From: JADKAC01 sp964492065
GTDB taxonomy: Bacteria > Bacteroidota > Bacteroidia > Chitinophagales > BACL12
Reading direction: 5' to 3'
Assembly (NCBI GenBank): GCA_964492065.1
Contig: CAZBHH010000001.1
Coordinates: forward strand, 62,001-126,000
DNA: 64,000 bases
Part shown: piece by piece, positions 8,499 through 17,922 of the stretch
Layout: the number at the start of each line of letters is the position of its first letter
Numbering within the stretch: the stretch's first letter is position 1
Notes under the pieces: generated by a model
What the model was told of the DNA's origin: nothing
Databases searched by the model: none
The model's input: only the letters and a program-made list of their open reading frames with translations
Program-made: the position numbers and the translations under genes

Positions 8499-10082
8499 AT
8501 GAGTATGATGAAGAGATTCTACTATATCCTATGTGTATTATGTTTCCAACAAACGCTTGTAAATGCCCAGGGCCAACTGAGCGGCGATTTTGAATCCAAT
8601 GTGGAGTTTTATCAGCGGGACTCACTGATAGGCGCCTATGGCACCCCGCATTACGACAACCTGCTTTCGGGCGTAAACGGTTGGCTCAACGTGTATTATC
8701 AAAACCAAACCCAGGGCTTCGAAGCCGGTATTCGGCTGGATGTCTTTAATAATTCAAACCTGCATAACCCCGGTACGCCCTATACAGCGCAGGGAATCGG
8801 CAGATGGTATGTCAAAAAGAGTTTCGAAAACCTGACCATCAGCGGGGGGTACTTGTACGACCAAATTGCCAACGGGCTGATTTTCAGGACATATGAGGAG
8901 CGCCCCCTGGGTATTGACAACGCATTATTCGGAGTGGACCTGGAGTATAAATTGACACCGGAACTCACCCTGAAAGCCTTTGCCGGTCAAATGAAGGATC
9001 TCTTTACCACCTATAAACCTGTAATAAAAGGCGGTAAGGCAGAATACGCTTTTTCAGGCGATGGGGTCAACTTCGTTCCCGGCGTAGCCATTATAAACCG
9101 CACCCTGGACCAGGACAATATGAATACCATCGTCTCCACTATTAACAGCTATCCGTTGGAAGACAGGTTCATTCCCGCCTATAATATGTACGCCGCCTCT
9201 TATTATCACACTATGAATGTTAAGTCAATCGGGTGGAATCTGGAATTAGCGGTCAAAAGCCAGGAGGCCATGCGGACAACCGGGGGCGAATTATTTAATT
9301 CAAACGGGTATGCGGCATTTACAGCGCTTTCCTATTCGGTGAAGGGTTTTGGTATTACCGGCCAGTTCCGCAAAGTAAACAATTGGGCAATACGGGTTTC
9401 GCCCAACGAAATTCTCCTGGACGGCATTATGAATTACCTGCCGGCAATGTCGCGGCAAAATTCGACACGGCTCACAGCGAGATACCAGGCCGTGGCACAG
9501 GAATTAGGTGAAAATGCATTTCAGTTTAACCTTACCTATTCTCCTTCAAAAGGAAATACGCTGGGTTTGAATTATTCGCAGACATTCAATGCAGACACCT
9601 TGTTGTTCCGCGAAATTTATGCGGATTACGAGATACGCCGCAAAAAGTACAAATTGCTCTTCGGAGGTCAGTACATCCAGTACAACCAGGAAGTGTTCGA
9701 ATTTAAACCCAATGTGCCGATGGTGGAACCCATTACCCCCTTCGTGGAGTTTACCTATAAACTGGACAAGAGAAAATCGTTGAGAGTGGAGACACAATAC
9801 CAGTATAATGAACAGGATTACGGCAGTTGGATATTCCTGTTGCTCGAATTTAATATAGCGCCGAAATGGTCGTTTACGGCAAGCGATATGTGGAATTACG
9901 AGCCGTTAAAGACCGAAGACGCATTGCATTACCCGATGTTGGCAGCCGTATTTACCCATAAATCATCCCGGTTTACACTGAGTTATGTAAAACAAACCGA
10001 AGGTATAGTTTGCACCGGAGGTGTTTGCCGTTATGAACCGGCATTCAGCGGTTATAAATTTGGAGTACTCACTAACTTTTAA
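8499..10082 (+). CDS. DUF6029-like outer-membrane protein
   Basis: A protein of about 527 residues with a signal peptide ending LVNAQ and a mature part made of repeated amphipathic strands rich in Tyr, Phe and Gly, ending in Phe. This is the pattern of an outer-membrane beta-barrel of roughly the size of a 20-strand porin. I assign it to DUF6029 from its N-terminal mature sequence (LSGDFESNVEFYQRDS) and its partnership with an Omp28-like gene 9 bases downstream. Function is unknown. ATGs at 8499, 8505 and 8508 are all possible; 8499 is the first after the promoter element. The pair could export or receive a thiol-bearing ligand, given the adjacent thioredoxin, but no substrate can be read from the sequence. 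Confidence 0.75.
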   Translation: MSMMKRFYYILCVLCFQQTLVNAQGQLSGDFESNVEFYQRDSLIGAYGTPHYDNLLSGVNGWLNVYYQNQTQGFEAGIRLDVFNNSNLHNPGTPYTAQGIGRWYVKKSFENLTISGGYLYDQIANGLIFRTYEERPLGIDNALFGVDLEYKLTPELTLKAFAGQMKDLFTTYKPVIKGGKAEYAFSGDGVNFVPGVAIINRTLDQDNMNTIVSTINSYPLEDRFIPAYNMYAASYYHTMNVKSIGWNLELAVKSQEAMRTTGGELFNSNGYAAFTALSYSVKGFGITGQFRKVNNWAIRVSPNEILLDGIMNYLPAMSRQNSTRLTARYQAVAQELGENAFQFNLTYSPSKGNTLGLNYSQTFNADTLLFREIYADYEIRRKKYKLLFGGQYIQYNQEVFEFKPNVPMVEPITPFVEFTYKLDKRKSLRVETQYQYNEQDYGSWIFLLLEFNIAPKWSFTASDMWNYEPLKTEDALHYPMLAAVFTHKSSRFTLSYVKQTEGIVCTGGVCRYEPAFSGYKFGVLTNF

Positions 10083-10091
10083 ACAGCAATT

Positions 10092-10958
10092 ATGAGAAAC
10101 GCAATTCAAGGTATCGCTTTTGCTTGCAGCATATTCCTTTTACAGGCCTGTACCGAAATAGGCCCGGCGATTGATTTCACTCCCGTAGATACGACGCTTA
10201 CCGATACCACCTATGTCGCATCTTCAACGGAGACCCCCCAGCAGCGCATTGTGCTGTTCGAAGATTTTACCGGAGTACAATGTGTTAACTGTCCGACGGC
10301 ACATGATAAGACGACCGAATTGTTGAATATGTATCCCGATCAGCTCATCGTAGTGGCGGAACACAATTACTTTGCAGGACCTTTCCCCGACAGCAATGAA
10401 GATTATGTAATCCCGGAGGCAAATGAACTCAACGCTTACCTGGGGCCCGCTTTCGGATGGCCGGCAGGTGTCGTGGACCGATATGATTTTGCCGGCACCG
10501 GAAATCTCACTACCCTGCTGGTTTCCAATTACCAGATTTATGTGGAAGACAGGCTGGATGAACCCACCTTATGCAATTTGTATATGACAAAGGAATACGA
10601 TGCCGGGTCTCGCCAGTTGAATGTTACGGTGAAAGTAGTCTATACGGGAGCGGTAGCCGAAGAAAACCATTTGAGCATCATGGTTCTGGAAGACCACATC
10701 ATCGATTTGCAGGAGACATTATCGGGGATTGATTACGACTACGAACAAAATCACGTATTGCGGGACATGATGACACCGACAACCGGTGTTAACTTAAATG
10801 CAGATAAGGTTCCGGGCCGGGTTTTTGAAAAGGAGTTCACCATGGTGTTGCCCGAAAACTGGAATGATGCCAATGTTTCGGTGGTTGCTTTTGTACATAC
10901 GTTCTCCGACACTAACAAGGTCGTATTGCAATCCGCTTCAACACCGGTAACGGATTAA
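10092..10958 (+). CDS. Omp28-related lipoprotein with thioredoxin-like CxxC
   Basis: A 288-residue lipoprotein with lipobox LLQAC, the lipidated residue being Cys20. Residues about 52-160 look like a thioredoxin fold: VLFEDFTGVQC leads into C64-V-N-C67, then a strand and helix pattern. The C-terminal half (about 160-288) is beta-rich. This is the layout of Omp28-related proteins, first described in Porphyromonas gingivalis as an outer-membrane antigen. The retained CVNC suggests redox or metal activity rather than a purely structural part. It follows the DUF6029 gene by 9 bases and is convergent with the next porin gene, whose stop is 2 bases away. Confidence 0.82.
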   Translation: MRNAIQGIAFACSIFLLQACTEIGPAIDFTPVDTTLTDTTYVASSTETPQQRIVLFEDFTGVQCVNCPTAHDKTTELLNMYPDQLIVVAEHNYFAGPFPDSNEDYVIPEANELNAYLGPAFGWPAGVVDRYDFAGTGNLTTLLVSNYQIYVEDRLDEPTLCNLYMTKEYDAGSRQLNVTVKVVYTGAVAEENHLSIMVLEDHIIDLQETLSGIDYDYEQNHVLRDMMTPTTGVNLNADKVPGRVFEKEFTMVLPENWNDANVSVVAFVHTFSDTNKVVLQSASTPVTD

Positions 10959-10960
10959 GT

Positions 10961-12073
10961 TTAAATGTACAATTGAAACTGGGCTACAAAGCGGGTAAAG
11001 TTTTTTACTGCGCCGGGTATTTGCTTTTCAAATACATAATTTTCAATCTGCAACTGCAATCTCGCCGCATTGGCGGGCAGAAAATTGAATCCGATTATCC
11101 CGGTCATTACCGAAAAGGCATCCTGTTCAACTTGTAACAGCGGATTGGTAAATTCATAGCGGGCGCCCAATTCAAAAGTGCGGCACCACCTCTTGTCGAT
11201 ATCGGTTTTCCATAGCAACTGACCGAGATAACCTTCAAGTTGGTAATCATTTAATTCTTTTACTGCCGCAGAATCGTTGAGATACACACTCGAATTAACA
11301 CCCTGCGAATACGACGCCTCGGCTATCAGGCGACTTTTCAGTCCCAGTTGCTTCTGCAGCGAAATATCTCCGCCAAAACCAAGTGCCTTATCGTCCATCA
11401 ACCCGATAAACTGCACATTTCCTCCCAGGCGCAATTCTTTCAGAATAAAGTACTCAAGCCGGGTGGTTACATTCTTTTTATTGTCAATATCAAAATTCGA
11501 TGCCCGGTCGCTGCCATTTTGAACGGCGAGAAAATAATTCAGCAAAGGCCTTTGCTTTTTATAACTGCCCGAGATCATAATCCCCGGTTGATACGAAGCC
11601 TGGCTATTGGCGCTGAGCAAACTGCTGGTAGTCCCCCGGTCCACCATGCGCAAATCGGTGTGGGAAGTGAGTTCATCCAAATCGAACGGCACTTTAAACT
11701 GTCCTGCCGTAATTACGAAGATGTCCTTTAATTTCCACTCGAGATATGCCAGTTCCAGGAACTTTCCCGGTGCGCCGCCTTTCAATGCGGGGAGTTGCAC
11801 CCGGATTACACCTTTCATATCGGGATTAAACGAATAATCGGTGCGCAACTCCGCTCTTCGGAGCCTGAAATTATTGCGCACTGCATCGGAATCGACCTTG
11901 TTGGAGAAAGCGACGCCTTCGGTAATTGTACTCTCAAACCGGGTTTGAATTAAGGCCTTCACTTTCAGCGAAGGCTTGTATTCGAGCGAGTCGGATTCCT
12001 GAGCTAAGGTAAAACGACTTAAAAACAGCAAACAGATGATTATAACAATGCGGGGCAAACGTCCGGATACCAT
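10961..12073 (-). CDS. porin, phosphate-selective OprO/OprP type
   Basis: Outer-membrane beta-barrel of 370 residues with a signal peptide ending TLAQ. The mature protein shows the OprO/OprP-family pattern: an N-terminal KVKALIQTRFES strand, paired strands with alternating aromatic residues such as GVIRVQLPALKG and LAYLEWKL, and a final strand ending FVAQFQLYI. Named relatives select phosphate or polyphosphate, but in Bacteroidota the family is broad and substrate cannot be predicted. It is a single-gene unit with its own promoter element, convergent with the Omp28-like gene and divergent from pheT. A second protein of the same family is encoded at 24807-25895. Confidence 0.83.
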   Translation of the reverse strand: MVSGRLPRIVIIICLLFLSRFTLAQESDSLEYKPSLKVKALIQTRFESTITEGVAFSNKVDSDAVRNNFRLRRAELRTDYSFNPDMKGVIRVQLPALKGGAPGKFLELAYLEWKLKDIFVITAGQFKVPFDLDELTSHTDLRMVDRGTTSSLLSANSQASYQPGIMISGSYKKQRPLLNYFLAVQNGSDRASNFDIDNKKNVTTRLEYFILKELRLGGNVQFIGLMDDKALGFGGDISLQKQLGLKSRLIAEASYSQGVNSSVYLNDSAAVKELNDYQLEGYLGQLLWKTDIDKRWCRTFELGARYEFTNPLLQVEQDAFSVMTGIIGFNFLPANAARLQLQIENYVFEKQIPGAVKNFTRFVAQFQLYI

Positions 12074-12103
12074 AAATTCAAGTTATTATTTTTCAATTTC
12101 ATG

Positions 12104-12111
12104 CAAAGCTA
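12104..12111 (-). promoter_or_regulatory. -7 promoter element (TAGCTTTG) of the porin gene
   Basis: Exact TAnnTTTG match on the minus strand, 30 bases before the porin ATG at 12073. Confidence 0.45.
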
Positions 12112-12231
12112 AACGGAGTTGCCCGATTGGCGGTGGATAGTTGCGTTAGTAAATTCATTGGGAGCCCGGCCTGATGCGTCAATACTGTTATTCAAATTAA
12201 TAAACGGTAGAATGACATAGCGCAATTCAAT

Positions 12232-12239
12232 TAAATTTG
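12232..12239 (+). promoter_or_regulatory. -7 promoter element (TAAATTTG) of the pheT cluster
   Basis: Exact TAnnTTTG match ending 6 bases before the pheT ATG at 12246. If used as a -7 element, transcription would begin at or very near the start codon. Confidence 0.5.
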
Positions 12240-12245
12240 CCGCTG

Positions 12246-14675
12246 ATGAAAATTTCGTGGAACTGGCTGCGGGAAATACTGCCGACAAACATATCGGCAG
12301 AAGAGGCATCTGTCCTGTTGACGGATATAGGCCTGGAGACCGAGGGCATCACCCACTTCGAAACTGTACCCGGCGGACTCCGGGGTTTGGTGGTTGGCCA
12401 TGTGACATCACTCGAGAAACATCCCAATGCCGATAAGCTGCAGGTAGCCCGAGTAGATTTCGGAGCGGAACATACCGTACAGGTGGTTTGCGGTGCGCCG
12501 AATGTACAGGCGGGGCAAAAAGTGGTCCTGGCGAAGACCGGCACCACCATATATCCCACACATGGCACACCGGTTGAGATCCGCAAGACAAAAATCCGTG
12601 GAGTTACCAGCGAAGGCATGTTATGTGCCGAAGATGAAATCGGGTTGGGAAGCAGTCATGACGGATTGTTATTACTACCGGAAAATGCCGTTGCCGGCTC
12701 GGCGGTACAGGATTATTTCGATGTGTATTCAGATACTGTTTTAGAAATTGGGCTGACGGCAAATCACGCAGACGCTTTTTCACATTGGGGTGTAGCCAGG
12801 GAATTACAAGCCGCTTTACAAATCCGCAATATCGAAAACGTGTCTCTCGAAACGGGGTGGATGGCGCAAAAAGTACAGCCTGCGCCGAGTGCAAAATTCA
12901 AGGTACGGGTTGAAGATTCCGAAAAATGCATCCGTTATTCCGGAGTATTGATACGCAATATACAGGTGAAAGACTCGCCGACCTGGCTGAAAAACAAACT
13001 CAAGGCAATTGGGCTGCGCAGTATAAATTCAGTGGTGGACATTACCAATTATGTGTTACATGGGCTGGGCCAGCCAATGCACGCTTTTGATGCAGGCGCC
13101 ATTCAGGGAAATACCATCGTCGTTAAAACATTGCCGGCCGGAACACCTTTTATCACCCTGGATGAAAAGGAGAGAAAACTCTCCGGTTCGGAGCTGATGA
13201 TTTGCAATGCAGACGCTCCCATGTGTATCGCCGGCGTGCTGGGGGGATTATCCTCCGGCGTCACCGAACAGACACAGTCAGTGTTTTTGGAAAGCGCCTG
13301 CTTTGATGCGGTGAGCACCGCCAGAACTGAAAGGCTGCTAGGGATAAAAACCGATGCATCTTCCCGCTTTGCTAAAGGCACCGACCCGGAAATGACCCTC
13401 AGGGCATTACATCTCGCCGCATCACTGGTTTTGGAGATAAGTGGTGGTCAAATTGCTTCCGATATTTTTGACGTGTATCCCCGCCCGGTTGCCATGTCGC
13501 AAATTAGCTTGCGCTACAGAAGGCTCGAAGATATAATTGCATTTAAAATCGAAGATGCCAAAGTACAGGAAATTCTCAGAGCGCTTAATATCCGGATAAT
13601 TTCCACCGATGAAAAAGAAATAATTGCAGAAGTTCCCGCCTATAAAAATGATGTTACCCGTGAAATAGATTTAATTGAGGAGATTCTGCGACTCTTCGGT
13701 TACAATAACATCCCTGTTCCTGCAACGATACGCATGCCGTTTACGCTGAGGCCGGTTCCCGACAGGGAACAATTGCGGCTCGACATGGGAAAACGCCTGG
13801 CTGCGCTGGGCTTTTATGAGATATTTACCAATTCCATCAGCCGGTCAAAATACATTGAAAAATTTGCACCAGCTCTTGAAAAAAGTATGGTGGCTTTAAA
13901 GAATTCGCTGAACAGCGAATTGGACTGCCTGCGGCAGACACTCCTGTTCAATGGCCTGGAGGTGGTACAACACAACGTGAACCGCAAGCGACAAAATTTA
14001 AAATTGTTCGAAACGGGCAAAGTGTTTTTCAAAACTGCCAATAGTTTTGACGAGCGGGAAATGCTGGCACTGTACATCACCGGTTTTACCGGAGAAGAGT
14101 CCTGGCAATCCAAACAACAGCTATCGGATTTCTTCGAGCTCAAACAATATATCCACGGTATCTATACGCATCACAACATCCCGTTTACAGAGAAGGACTT
14201 CACCGGAAATGCGTTATTCGAGTACGGCAATGCGATTATGGTCAATGGGAAGCAGGCCGGCCAGTACGGCATGGTGCACAAATCCATCAGCGGTCAGTTC
14301 GATGTGAAGGCGGCAGTCTGGTATGCCGAGCTGGATTGGCAGACTATCCTCGACAACAGCAGGACAACAGCGCCCGATTTTGTGGAAATACCCCGCTTCC
14401 CGGAAGTGCGCCGCGACCTCGCACTGATATTGGATCCGGACATCGCCTTTACCCGGGTAAAAGAAATTGCGTTAAAAGAAGGGAAAAATGTGCTGCGTGA
14501 TGTAATTTTATTCGACGTCTATGCGGGGGAGAATCTGGAAGGCAAGAAATCATATGCGCTGGGACTTACCTTTAGAGATGATTCCCAGACTTTAACAGAT
14601 GCCACCGTTGACGCAATGATGCAGTCTATGATGCAGCGTTATGAGAGAGAGCTCAATGCCATAATTCGCAAATAA
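12246..14675 (+). CDS. pheT: phenylalanine--tRNA ligase beta subunit
   Basis: Large subunit of the cytoplasmic alpha2-beta2 enzyme that charges tRNA-Phe. The frame encodes about 809 residues, the usual length. Domains in order are the N-terminal B1 segment starting MKISWNWLREILP, the EMAP-like tRNA-binding domain (about 40-155, with HPNADKL and VCGAPN), B3/B4 editing domain (about 205-380), B5 (about 400-475), the catalytic-like core, and a C-terminal FDX-ACB domain (FPEVRRDLALI onward). An upstream TTG at 12237 belongs to the promoter element and is rejected. The alpha subunit gene is not adjacent, as often in Bacteroidota. Its stop overlaps the next gene's ATG by one base (TAATG). Confidence 0.96.
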   Translation: MKISWNWLREILPTNISAEEASVLLTDIGLETEGITHFETVPGGLRGLVVGHVTSLEKHPNADKLQVARVDFGAEHTVQVVCGAPNVQAGQKVVLAKTGTTIYPTHGTPVEIRKTKIRGVTSEGMLCAEDEIGLGSSHDGLLLLPENAVAGSAVQDYFDVYSDTVLEIGLTANHADAFSHWGVARELQAALQIRNIENVSLETGWMAQKVQPAPSAKFKVRVEDSEKCIRYSGVLIRNIQVKDSPTWLKNKLKAIGLRSINSVVDITNYVLHGLGQPMHAFDAGAIQGNTIVVKTLPAGTPFITLDEKERKLSGSELMICNADAPMCIAGVLGGLSSGVTEQTQSVFLESACFDAVSTARTERLLGIKTDASSRFAKGTDPEMTLRALHLAASLVLEISGGQIASDIFDVYPRPVAMSQISLRYRRLEDIIAFKIEDAKVQEILRALNIRIISTDEKEIIAEVPAYKNDVTREIDLIEEILRLFGYNNIPVPATIRMPFTLRPVPDREQLRLDMGKRLAALGFYEIFTNSISRSKYIEKFAPALEKSMVALKNSLNSELDCLRQTLLFNGLEVVQHNVNRKRQNLKLFETGKVFFKTANSFDEREMLALYITGFTGEESWQSKQQLSDFFELKQYIHGIYTHHNIPFTEKDFTGNALFEYGNAIMVNGKQAGQYGMVHKSISGQFDVKAAVWYAELDWQTILDNSRTTAPDFVEIPRFPEVRRDLALILDPDIAFTRVKEIALKEGKNVLRDVILFDVYAGENLEGKKSYALGLTFRDDSQTLTDATVDAMMQSMMQRYERELNAIIRK

Positions 14676-14971
14676 TGAATGATCTGAAAGAAAAAATATC
14701 CTCGCTAAAATCCGGGCTGGAGCGCCTGCTGCGCAAGCATACGGCGTTGAAAAATGAATACGAAATCAATAAGAATCAATTAGATGCATTGCGCCAGGCC
14801 TTATCCGAAAAAAACGCACAATTATCCGAGTTGCAGCGCCAGCTCAACGCCCTTAAAACCGCCAACAGCCTGTCGGTGAGTAATGAAGGAACGGATAAAA
14901 CAGCGGTCAAGCAACAAATCAATGCCTTTATCCGCGAGATAGACCGCTGTATAGAGCTGTTGAATAATTAA
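14675..14971 (+). CDS. small coiled-coil protein between pheT and zapA
   Basis: A 98-residue soluble protein. Residues about 1-65 form a continuous coiled coil with regular Leu heptads (LKSGLERLLRKHTALKNEYE). A short Ser/Thr-rich linker follows and then an amphipathic C-terminal helix (INAFIREIDRCIELLNN). No signal peptide or membrane helix is present. The order pheT, coiled-coil protein, zapA, rny is typical of Bacteroidota. Its position next to zapA and its shape suggest a cell-division or ZapB-like partner, but that is inference. The ATG overlaps the pheT stop, so the two are translationally coupled. Confidence 0.75.
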   Translation: MNDLKEKISSLKSGLERLLRKHTALKNEYEINKNQLDALRQALSEKNAQLSELQRQLNALKTANSLSVSNEGTDKTAVKQQINAFIREIDRCIELLNN

Positions 14972-15072
14972 TTTTTTAATTCTACGGGGTGCCGGAATGC
15001 GCAAATAACAGCAATTAAATAAAATGTGTAATTTAGTTGCCAATTTTGACAACAGGCTATTACGCATTGAAA

Positions 15073-15372
15073 ATGAGTGAGAATAACACCCTGATAAATA
15101 TTAACGTGCAAATCTGCGACAGACCCTACCGGCTAAAAGTGAAGCCCGCCGAAGAAGAAGTCGTGAGAAAAGCCGCAAAAAATATATCGGAAAAAGTGAA
15201 AGAATTGCAGGAGCAATATGCAGGTAAAGACAAACAGGATTACCTGGCGATGTGCGCATTGACACTTTCGGTTGAAAACCAATCGGTGCAAAACGTACAA
15301 CAGCATATCGACTCCGAAATCCTTAATGATATTGCCCAAATGGATGCCATGCTTACCAAAGCATTAGATTGA
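15073..15372 (+). CDS. zapA: cell division protein ZapA
   Basis: A 99-residue cytoplasmic protein that binds FtsZ and bundles its filaments at the division ring. The N-terminal part (ININVQICDRPYRLKVKPAEEEVVRKAA) is the ZapA globular domain, including the I/D-R-x-Y-x-L-K motif. It is followed by a helix for dimerisation running to the C terminus. The start at 15073 (MSENNTLI) is chosen; an upstream in-frame TTG at 15037 would add a stretch unlike the family. It lies about 100 bases after the coiled-coil gene and 78 bases before rny. No promoter is evident, and it probably shares the pheT transcript. Confidence 0.9.
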   Translation: MSENNTLININVQICDRPYRLKVKPAEEEVVRKAAKNISEKVKELQEQYAGKDKQDYLAMCALTLSVENQSVQNVQQHIDSEILNDIAQMDAMLTKALD

Positions 15373-15450
15373 GGCCCCAAACCGGCAATACGTTCTCCAT
15401 CTCTTTTGTGTGCGCCTTAGCCGCAGTCTGACACCATAAATAAAAAATAT

Positions 15451-17043
15451 ATGGATTACATGGCCATAGGAATCGGAGCAGCCGCCGGAATCATAATCGG
15501 ATTAATACTAGGTAAAATTCTTTTCGCTCCGAATAAAAAAGAACTGGAGCTCGTGCGCAAAGAATCAGAAGACCTGATAGCCGGCGCAAAAAAGGAAGCT
15601 GAAATACTGAAGCAAAAGGCTATTGCGGAAGCAGAGGCAATTAAGAAAGACAAAATCCTGGAAGCAAAGGAAAAATTCCTCCAGATGAAATCCGAGGTAG
15701 AACAGGAACGGCGTGAGAAAGTGGGCAAACTCGCCGAGCAGGAAGCCCGTATGCGCAACCGTGAGAATCAATTGGCACAGGAAAAGGAGAACTATAAAAA
15801 GAAGGAAGCCGAAACAGAAAATGTCCGCAATAATTTAAGCCGTCAACTGGAATTGGTAAATATCCGCAAACAGGAGATGGACAAGGCTTATACCGAACAC
15901 GTGAGCAAGTTGGAACAAATTGCACAGCTCACTGCCGAAGAAGCCAAGGCGCAACTGGTAGAAACACTGAAAGACGAAGCTCGCAACCAGGCAATGGCCT
16001 ACGTCAAAGAAATTATGGAGGAGGCAAAACTGAAGGCCAACAAAGAATCCAAGAAGATTATTTTACAGACCATTCAACGCACAGCAGCAGAGCAAACCAT
16101 CGAAAACACCGTATCGGTATTTAACCTCGACAGCGACGACCAGAAAGGACAGATTATCGGCCGGGAAGGGAGAAATATTCGGGCGCTGGAAGCCGTTACC
16201 GGAGTGGAATTAATTGTGGACGACACCCCGGAGACGATTATCATTTCGGGCTTTGATCCGGTGCGCCGCGAAATAGCGAGGTTATCACTGCAACGCCTCG
16301 TGGCCGATGGCAGAATCCACCCGGCCCGCATTGAGGAAATTGTCGCAAAGACAAAAAAGCAATTGGAAGAACATATCGTCGAAATTGGCGAGCGCACCGT
16401 CATCGAATTAGGTGTGAGCGGATTACATCCCGAACTTATTCGCATGGTGGGCCGCATGCGGTTCCGCTCCTCTTACGGCCAGAATTTATTGATGCACAGT
16501 AAGGAGGTGGCAAACCTGTGTGCGGTGATGGCCGCCGAAATGGGCTTGAATCCGAAAATCGCTAAACGGGCCGGACTGCTGCACGATATCGGAAAAGTTC
16601 CCGAGCAGGAAAGCGAATTATCCCACGCATTGCTGGGCGCAAAACTGTGTGAAAAGTACGGCGAAAACCCCGCGGTGGTCAATGCCGTCGGCGCCCATCA
16701 CGATGAAATAGAGATGACCTACGTGATCTCACCCATCGTACAGGCATGTGATGCCATCAGCGGCGCCAGGCCGGGAGCGAGACGTGAAATACTGGAGAGC
16801 TACCTGAAACGCATTAAGGAAATGGAAACCCTGGCCTTGAACTACGACGGCGTAGAAAAAGCTTTCGCTATCCAAGCAGGCCGGGAACTGCGTGTCATTG
16901 TGGAAGCCGATAAGGTGGATGATAAAAAATCCGAAGACCTCTCCTTCGCAATAGCACAAAAAATCCAGGATGAAATGCAATACCCCGGACATATTAAAGT
17001 TACTGTGATCCGGGAGACACGTGCCATTTCCTTTGCAAAGTAA
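15451..17043 (+). CDS. rny: ribonuclease Y
   Basis: Membrane-anchored endoribonuclease that starts mRNA decay. At 530 residues it has the standard length. Order of parts: one N-terminal membrane helix (about 3-25, GIGAAAGIIIGLILGKILF), a long charged coiled coil (about 28-195), a KH RNA-binding domain with GREGRNIRALE (about 228 onward), and the HD phosphohydrolase domain with catalytic H378-D379 in LLHDIGK. It is last in the pheT-zapA-rny group. A hairpin lies just after its stop. Nothing unusual is seen in the sequence. Confidence 0.96.
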   Translation: MDYMAIGIGAAAGIIIGLILGKILFAPNKKELELVRKESEDLIAGAKKEAEILKQKAIAEAEAIKKDKILEAKEKFLQMKSEVEQERREKVGKLAEQEARMRNRENQLAQEKENYKKKEAETENVRNNLSRQLELVNIRKQEMDKAYTEHVSKLEQIAQLTAEEAKAQLVETLKDEARNQAMAYVKEIMEEAKLKANKESKKIILQTIQRTAAEQTIENTVSVFNLDSDDQKGQIIGREGRNIRALEAVTGVELIVDDTPETIIISGFDPVRREIARLSLQRLVADGRIHPARIEEIVAKTKKQLEEHIVEIGERTVIELGVSGLHPELIRMVGRMRFRSSYGQNLLMHSKEVANLCAVMAAEMGLNPKIAKRAGLLHDIGKVPEQESELSHALLGAKLCEKYGENPAVVNAVGAHHDEIEMTYVISPIVQACDAISGARPGARREILESYLKRIKEMETLALNYDGVEKAFAIQAGRELRVIVEADKVDDKKSEDLSFAIAQKIQDEMQYPGHIKVTVIRETRAISFAK

Positions 17044-17053
17044 CTGGCGATTT

Positions 17054-17099
17054 AAGAAATATGGTGTGTGTACACGGTATGGCACACCTTTCATTTCTT
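17054..17099 (+). terminator. hairpin after rny, possible terminator
   Basis: AAGAAAT with GGTGTG pairs with CACACC and ATTTCTT around a 14-base loop, 10 bases after the rny stop. There is no clean T-run, so it may terminate weakly or stabilise the 3' end. Confidence 0.4.
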
Positions 17100-17270
17100 T
17101 AACCGCAAGCCCCTCTTATTCCATGGCGCTGATGCGTCCAGCCTCCGATTGCCTGCTTGTGGATAAGATTTGTCAAATCGGGAAAAGTTACAGCCACAGG
17201 GTTTCATTATTGCTAAATGAAATCAATATTTTTGCGCTGAGAATGCTACCTGCTAATTAAATCTAACCTG

Positions 17271-17918
17271 ATGAATATTGATAAAATACTTCGCTATTTC
17301 TCCCCGAAAGACAAAATATTCTTCCCGTTACTACAGAAAGCCGCCGACAACATTTGCAATATATCTGATTTGTTGTTGCAAGCCATTAAGGAAACCGACG
17401 AGGAAAAACAGGAACAATTAATCCGCAGCATCGAAAATGCAGAGCATTTGGGCGATGAAATTACCCATGAGATAATGAATGCGCTGAACACGGTATTTAT
17501 TACTCCGTTCGACAGGGAGGATATTCACAACCTATCCAGTTCCATCGATGATGTAGCAGATCACGTAAAAGACGCTGCATTGCGCTTCCGCTTATACAAT
17601 CCCAAAAAGGTGCCCGCATCTATCATTAAGTTAGCCGAACTGATAATACGTGGCGCCGAAGAAGTAAGGAGGGCAATCGGTGAATTGCAACATGTAGGCA
17701 ATCTGGAAACTATCCGCAAGATCATTGTAGATATTAATAATATAGAAAACCAAAGCGATGCCATCTTTGAATTGGCGCTGGCCGATTTGTTTGCCAATGA
17801 AAAAGACCCAATTGAAGTAATCAAAATCAAAGACATCATTGCAAAAATGGAAAGCGCTGCCGACCGCTGTGAAGATATCGCCAATGTGATAGAATCTATT
17901 ATCGTAAAAACGACCTGA
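17271..17918 (+). CDS. DUF47/PhoU-like phosphate transport accessory protein
   Basis: A 215-residue all-helical cytoplasmic protein of the DUF47 family, related to PhoU. Characteristic stretches are an E/D-rich helix (AEHLGDEITHEIMNALNTVFITPFDREDI), the central DDVADHVKDAA and the C-terminal ESAADRCEDIANVIESI, in which acidic residues bind metal clusters in PhoU relatives. Family members adjust activity of the partner Pit transporter. The partner gene follows after 4 bases, confirming the pair. The 227 bases upstream contain the rny hairpin and no recognisable promoter. No PstSCAB system is present here, so low-affinity Pit transport is the only phosphate route in view. Confidence 0.88.
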   Translation: MNIDKILRYFSPKDKIFFPLLQKAADNICNISDLLLQAIKETDEEKQEQLIRSIENAEHLGDEITHEIMNALNTVFITPFDREDIHNLSSSIDDVADHVKDAALRFRLYNPKKVPASIIKLAELIIRGAEEVRRAIGELQHVGNLETIRKIIVDINNIENQSDAIFELALADLFANEKDPIEVIKIKDIIAKMESAADRCEDIANVIESIIVKTT

Positions 17919-17922
17919 CCGC

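Noticed and set aside
15373..15450. Gap between zapA and rny considered for a 6S-like RNA.
   Set aside because: Only 78 bases, too short for 6S RNA, and no long stem with a central bulge was found.
17158..17166. TGTGGATAA, the complement of a perfect DnaA box, between rny and the DUF47 gene.
   Set aside because: A single site; no cluster, AT-rich unwinding region or dnaA gene nearby. One 9-base match is expected by chance in a window of this size.
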